Source: LB3-1 sp036401895 (GTDB lineage: Bacteria > Chloroflexota > Chloroflexia > Chloroflexales > Kallotenuaceae). Taken from it: a stretch of 31,603 nt of DNA. The notes beneath the pieces are model-generated. The model was not told where the DNA came from. It did not search any database and worked only from the letters and a program-made list of their open reading frames with translations. The position numbers and the translations under genes were made by a program. This document shows positions 29,264-31,603 of this stretch, piece by piece. Where the stretch lies: the NCBI GenBank assembly GCA_036401895.1, contig DASWTW010000562.1, positions 1-31,603 on the forward strand, given 5' to 3'. Position 1 is the first letter of the stretch. Each line of letters opens with the position of its first letter.

Positions 29264-31165
29264 CTACTGCGTCATCGTCCAGTCGGCGATGTTCCAAAGC
29301 TCGGTATCCCATGGCGTCAGATTGATGCCCTGAAGCGCCTTGGACTTGCCCGACGAGACCTGCGGACGGGCGACCAGCGGAATGACAACCACGTCTTCGA
29401 CGATGACGTCGTTCATCTGGCGAACGATCTCCAGGCGCTTGTCATTGTCAGTCTCTTTGCGGAGCTGATCGCAGAGAGCGTCGTACTCGGGGTTCTGGTA
29501 GCGCTCGTTGTTGTTGAGGCCCCAGCCGTTGCTGCGCTGCGGAATCTGGCTAGATGTCCAGTCGCACAGGTAGGTCGTCGGATCGGGCTGCTCGTAGTTA
29601 TTGGTGTACATCTGGACGTCGGCGAAGAAGTGACCGAACGTGTCGGGGTTGCCCGCGTCGGTCGAGAAGAAGACGCCGGGATCGACGCTCTTCAGCTCGA
29701 CGGCAACGCCGATCGCTTCCCAGTTCGCCTTAACCAGCGCCTGCTCCTTCTGGCGCAGCGGGTTGACGGTCGTCTGGTAAAGCACGCTGAGCTTGATGCC
29801 GTCCTTCTCGCGCACGCCATCAGCGCCAACGGTCCAGCCGGCCTCGTCGAGCAGCGCCTTCGCGCCCTCAAGATCCTGCTCGCACTGGTGGCGACCGCCG
29901 AAGATCTGATCGGGCTCGACATACGGCGCGGTGGTGATGATCTCGCAGGTTGGGCCTGCGCCTGGCGGGTAGAGCGCGGCCACTGCCTTGCGGTCGATGG
30001 CCTTGCCGAGCGCCTGGCGAACTTTGAGGTCGCTCAGGAACGGGTGCGGCTGATCCGGCTCGGCGCGCTTGTCGCCCAGTGCCGGGTCAGGGTTCGTGCG
30101 GTTGATCGCGATACGCTCGACGCTGGAACCGGGGATCGTCAGGAAGTCGCCCTTGCCGCCGCCCTGGAGCTGCGCGAGCACGGGAGCCTCAACCTGCAAG
30201 TTCCAGGCGTAATCGGCATCACCGGTCTGGAACACGGCACGCGCGGCCGAGGTCGCATCGCCGCCGCCCTTCATCTGGACTTCCTTGAAGAAGGGCTTGT
30301 TGGGATCGCGATAGTTCTCGTTGATGTCGTAGGTCACGGAGTCGCCGGGGCGGAACTCACGCAGCTTATACGGGCCGGTGCCGATCGGCGCATTGTGAGC
30401 AGCCTGACATGTCGAGTCCGTCTGTGCCTTCTCGCCGATGCAGCTCTCGAACTGCTTCTTCTGTAGGATCTCGCCGTTGGTGCTGACGAACATCCGGTAC
30501 GGGTTCGGGTTCGGGGCTTCCCACGTGATCTTGACAGTCGTGGGATCGACCGCTTCGACCGAGCTAACACCCTCAAAGGCCGAGCCGGTGGAGCAGGCGG
30601 TCTTCTCATCGGCGCAGTAGCTGTAGGTGAACGCAACGTCGTCGGCGGTGAAATCGCTGCCATCGGACCACTTAACGCCCTCTTTGAGCTTCCAGGTCGT
30701 CGTCGTGAGATCCTCGGAAACGCCGCCGTTCTCGACGGTCGGAATCTCCGCAGCCAGCACCGGGATCGGCGAACCATCAGGGCCGATCGCCGCCAGCGGC
30801 TCAAGGATCAGCCGCGATGCATCTGAGTCTTTGGTCCCCTGACCATGATGGAAGTTAAGGATGGTCGGCGCTTGCCACCAGAGCAGGCGGAGCGTGCCAC
30901 CGGCCCCGCGAGTGCCGCTACCGGCCGGAGCAGCGGAAGCCGAAGCTTCACTGGATGGAGATGCTTCTGCACTGGCAGATGGAGCGGGAGCCGTCGAAGC
31001 CGACGCGGCCGGCGACTCAGGCGCAGCCGATGCGGCTGTCGAGGGGCTAGCGGCTGGGCTGGCGGTTGTACCTGACTGTGGAGCGCCACACGCTGCTAGG
31101 ATCGGCAAAACCAACGCGAGCAGGAGTACCACGGACCAGCGAACACGAGAATATGAGGTGTTCAC
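29264..31165 (-). CDS. Peptide/solute-binding lipoprotein of an ABC transporter (SBP family 5)
   Basis: A 633-aa extracellular binding protein of the SBP_bac_5 class. The signal peptide ends in the lipobox LAAC with C26 lipidated. Residues about 27-90 are an Ala/Ser/Pro-rich linker. The mature domain has the family marks: TWKLKEGVKWSDG near 160, ADDVAFTY, APIGTGPYKL, DLKVRQALGKAIDR, and a C-terminal PLVARPQV segment. The start is a GTG with AAGGAGG only 4 nt upstream, which is tight. Several Cys pairs are present (for example around 185-193 and 245-256), suggesting disulfides outside the cell. It is the first gene of the three-gene transporter unit and is preceded by three promoter-like sites. 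Confidence 0.92.
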   Translation of the reverse strand: MNTSYSRVRWSVVLLLALVLPILAACGAPQSGTTASPAASPSTAASAAPESPAASASTAPAPSASAEASPSSEASASAAPAGSGTRGAGGTLRLLWWQAPTILNFHHGQGTKDSDASRLILEPLAAIGPDGSPIPVLAAEIPTVENGGVSEDLTTTTWKLKEGVKWSDGSDFTADDVAFTYSYCADEKTACSTGSAFEGVSSVEAVDPTTVKITWEAPNPNPYRMFVSTNGEILQKKQFESCIGEKAQTDSTCQAAHNAPIGTGPYKLREFRPGDSVTYDINENYRDPNKPFFKEVQMKGGGDATSAARAVFQTGDADYAWNLQVEAPVLAQLQGGGKGDFLTIPGSSVERIAINRTNPDPALGDKRAEPDQPHPFLSDLKVRQALGKAIDRKAVAALYPPGAGPTCEIITTAPYVEPDQIFGGRHQCEQDLEGAKALLDEAGWTVGADGVREKDGIKLSVLYQTTVNPLRQKEQALVKANWEAIGVAVELKSVDPGVFFSTDAGNPDTFGHFFADVQMYTNNYEQPDPTTYLCDWTSSQIPQRSNGWGLNNNERYQNPEYDALCDQLRKETDNDKRLEIVRQMNDVIVEDVVVIPLVARPQVSSGKSKALQGINLTPWDTELWNIADWTMTQ

Positions 31166-31239
31166 GGAGCCTCCTTGGAAAAGAGAAGCGACATACCAAC
31201 AATCGAACAGTTTCCGATACGGATACCGTTAGGAAGCAC
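31162..31239 (-). CDS. Possible leader ORF (25 codons) overlapping the binding-protein start
   Basis: On the minus strand AAAGGAGG (31249-31242) matches the anti-Shine-Dalgarno well, but no start codon sits at normal spacing; GTG at 31239 is 2 nt after it. That frame runs 25 codons and its TGA overlaps the GTG of the binding-protein gene as GTGA. It could be a leader peptide with coupled translation, or the purine run may be a standby site or chance. No product similarity is claimed. Confidence 0.2.
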   Translation of the reverse strand: MLPNGIRIGNCSIVGMSLLFSKEAP

Positions 31240-31301
31240 CACCTCCTTTGCGACGATTGTGTAGGAGGAAGCAAACGTATGAGAGTCCGCAAGCTCTTGC
31301 G

Positions 31302-31310
31302 ATTATAGCA
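31302..31310 (-). promoter_or_regulatory. Extended -10 site, proximal promoter of the transporter
   Basis: On the minus strand TGCTATAAT followed by CGC. Predicted start about 31295, leader about 130 nt. No -35 match. Confidence 0.5.
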
Positions 31311-31379
31311 ACCCCGACAAAGAGCTTAGTACCAACAAGTTTATGGAGGGTATTAGAAGTATTCTGTGAGCTACGGGCG

Positions 31380-31388
31380 ATTATACCA
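31380..31388 (-). promoter_or_regulatory. Extended -10 site, middle promoter of the transporter
   Basis: On the minus strand TGGTATAAT followed by CGC. It lies 78 bp upstream of the proximal site. No -35 match; the extended TG may suffice. Confidence 0.5.
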
Positions 31389-31450
31389 GACTCTCGCGCG
31401 GGTGCTGCACCACCGCGTGCGGTATTTCCGGCTTCATGTGAGTAAGCGCG

Positions 31451-31479
31451 ATTATACCAAAGAACACCAGATCAGTAAA
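31451..31479 (-). promoter_or_regulatory. Distal promoter of the transporter
   Basis: On the minus strand TTTACT (31479-31474, 4/6 to TTGACA), 17 nt and TATAAT (31456-31451) within TGGTATAAT, again followed by CGC. It lies 71 bp upstream of the middle site and is the best of the three. Confidence 0.6.
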
Positions 31480-31538
31480 CGTTTGGTTCATTTTATCGAA
31501 GCACGGGCGGGGAAATATGCCGGCCACGAAGCGCGGGC

Positions 31539-31564
31539 GTGTACGGCAGGAGGCTGCCGTACAC
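31539..31564. terminator. Hairpin near the right edge
   Basis: GTGTACGGCAG and CTGCCGTACAC form a perfect 11-bp stem with a GAGG loop. It may end a minus-strand gene lying beyond the window or insulate the transporter promoters. No U-tract is clear. Confidence 0.5.
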
Positions 31565-31603
31565 ATTATGCCGATTGTTAAGCTAGCGTTTCAGCCGTGG
31601 ATC

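Larger units (their letters stand above)
31166..31603. other. Upstream regulatory region of the transporter, no supported full gene
   Basis: These 438 bp, the rest of the window, hold three tandem minus-strand promoter-like sites, the purine-rich AAAGGAGG site, an imperfect TTCC-x-ATACGG...CCGTTA-GGAA palindrome (31211-31234) that could be an operator, and a hairpin near the right edge. No other coding frame has a start signal or protein-like composition. Confidence 0.55.

Noticed and set aside
29204..30466. A 420-codon plus-strand frame opposite the binding-protein gene
   Set aside because: The minus frame has a lipobox, family motifs and an operon; the plus frame is rich in Arg, Ala and Val without motifs.
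31299..31460. CRISPR array or direct-repeat array
   Set aside because: Only a 9-12 bp unit is shared, in three copies, and it matches an extended -10 sequence.
1..31603. Mobile element, prophage, or toxin-antitoxin or restriction system
   Set aside because: No transposase, integrase, phage, nuclease or toxin motif and no terminal repeats were seen on either strand.

Overview
The window reads as about 31.6 kb of chromosome from a high-GC, free-living bacterium, most likely a filamentous member of the Chloroflexota (class Chloroflexia). This rests on gene style, not on a marker tree. The secreted proteins carry modules typical of that phylum, notably an extracellular module built around an aromatic/ERR-L-FTPxNPxGW segment. 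There are a very long multi-GAF histidine kinase, proteins with one C-terminal kinase core behind many sensors, and no outer-membrane machinery. I see no tRNA, rRNA, CRISPR array, transposase, integrase or phage gene.

Layout. 1-2165: a beta-class carbonic anhydrase (minus), a VTT/DedA-like membrane protein and a sulfotransferase-like protein with a C-terminal membrane anchor. 2180-10476: four exported proteins. They are a degenerate amidase-like protein with beta repeats, a lipoprotein with four carboxypeptidase-regulatory-like domains before a putative glycoside-hydrolase barrel, a protein with two disulfide-looped repeats plus a TolB-like propeller, and a class A beta-lactamase-like serine hydrolase. 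10564-13130: a 62-aa protein, then (minus) a four-helix membrane protein followed by histidine ammonia-lyase. 13261-16179: uvrA. 16353-26154: a signalling region with a V4R-domain protein, a left-handed beta-helix protein, a response regulator with a broken GGDEF domain, a 2113-residue nine-GAF histidine kinase and a single-domain response regulator. 26265-27101: an alpha/beta hydrolase-fold protein. 27208-31165 (minus): a peptide/solute ABC transporter (binding lipoprotein plus two permeases, no ATPases), read from a region with three tandem extended -10 sites.

How it fits together. The last four signalling genes are spaced 34 bp, 3 bp and minus 11 bp and look like one transcript: many ligand or redox inputs feed one kinase core, with two receivers as outputs and no DNA-binding domain. 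The beta-helix protein heads that unit, and the V4R gene just upstream has its own promoter. Several proteins keep a fold but seem to have lost catalytic residues: the amidase-like domain lacks the zinc histidines, the GGDEF reads TGPEF, the alpha/beta hydrolase has Gly at the nucleophile position, the beta-lactamase-like protein has no general-base Glu candidate, and the beta-helix protein's N-terminal domain lacks a nucleotidyltransferase signature. HutH keeps its active site but would form its MIO group from Ser-Ser-Gly instead of Ala-Ser-Gly.

Limits: everything here is by-eye reading. Family calls rest on motifs, and promoter and terminator calls on consensus matching.
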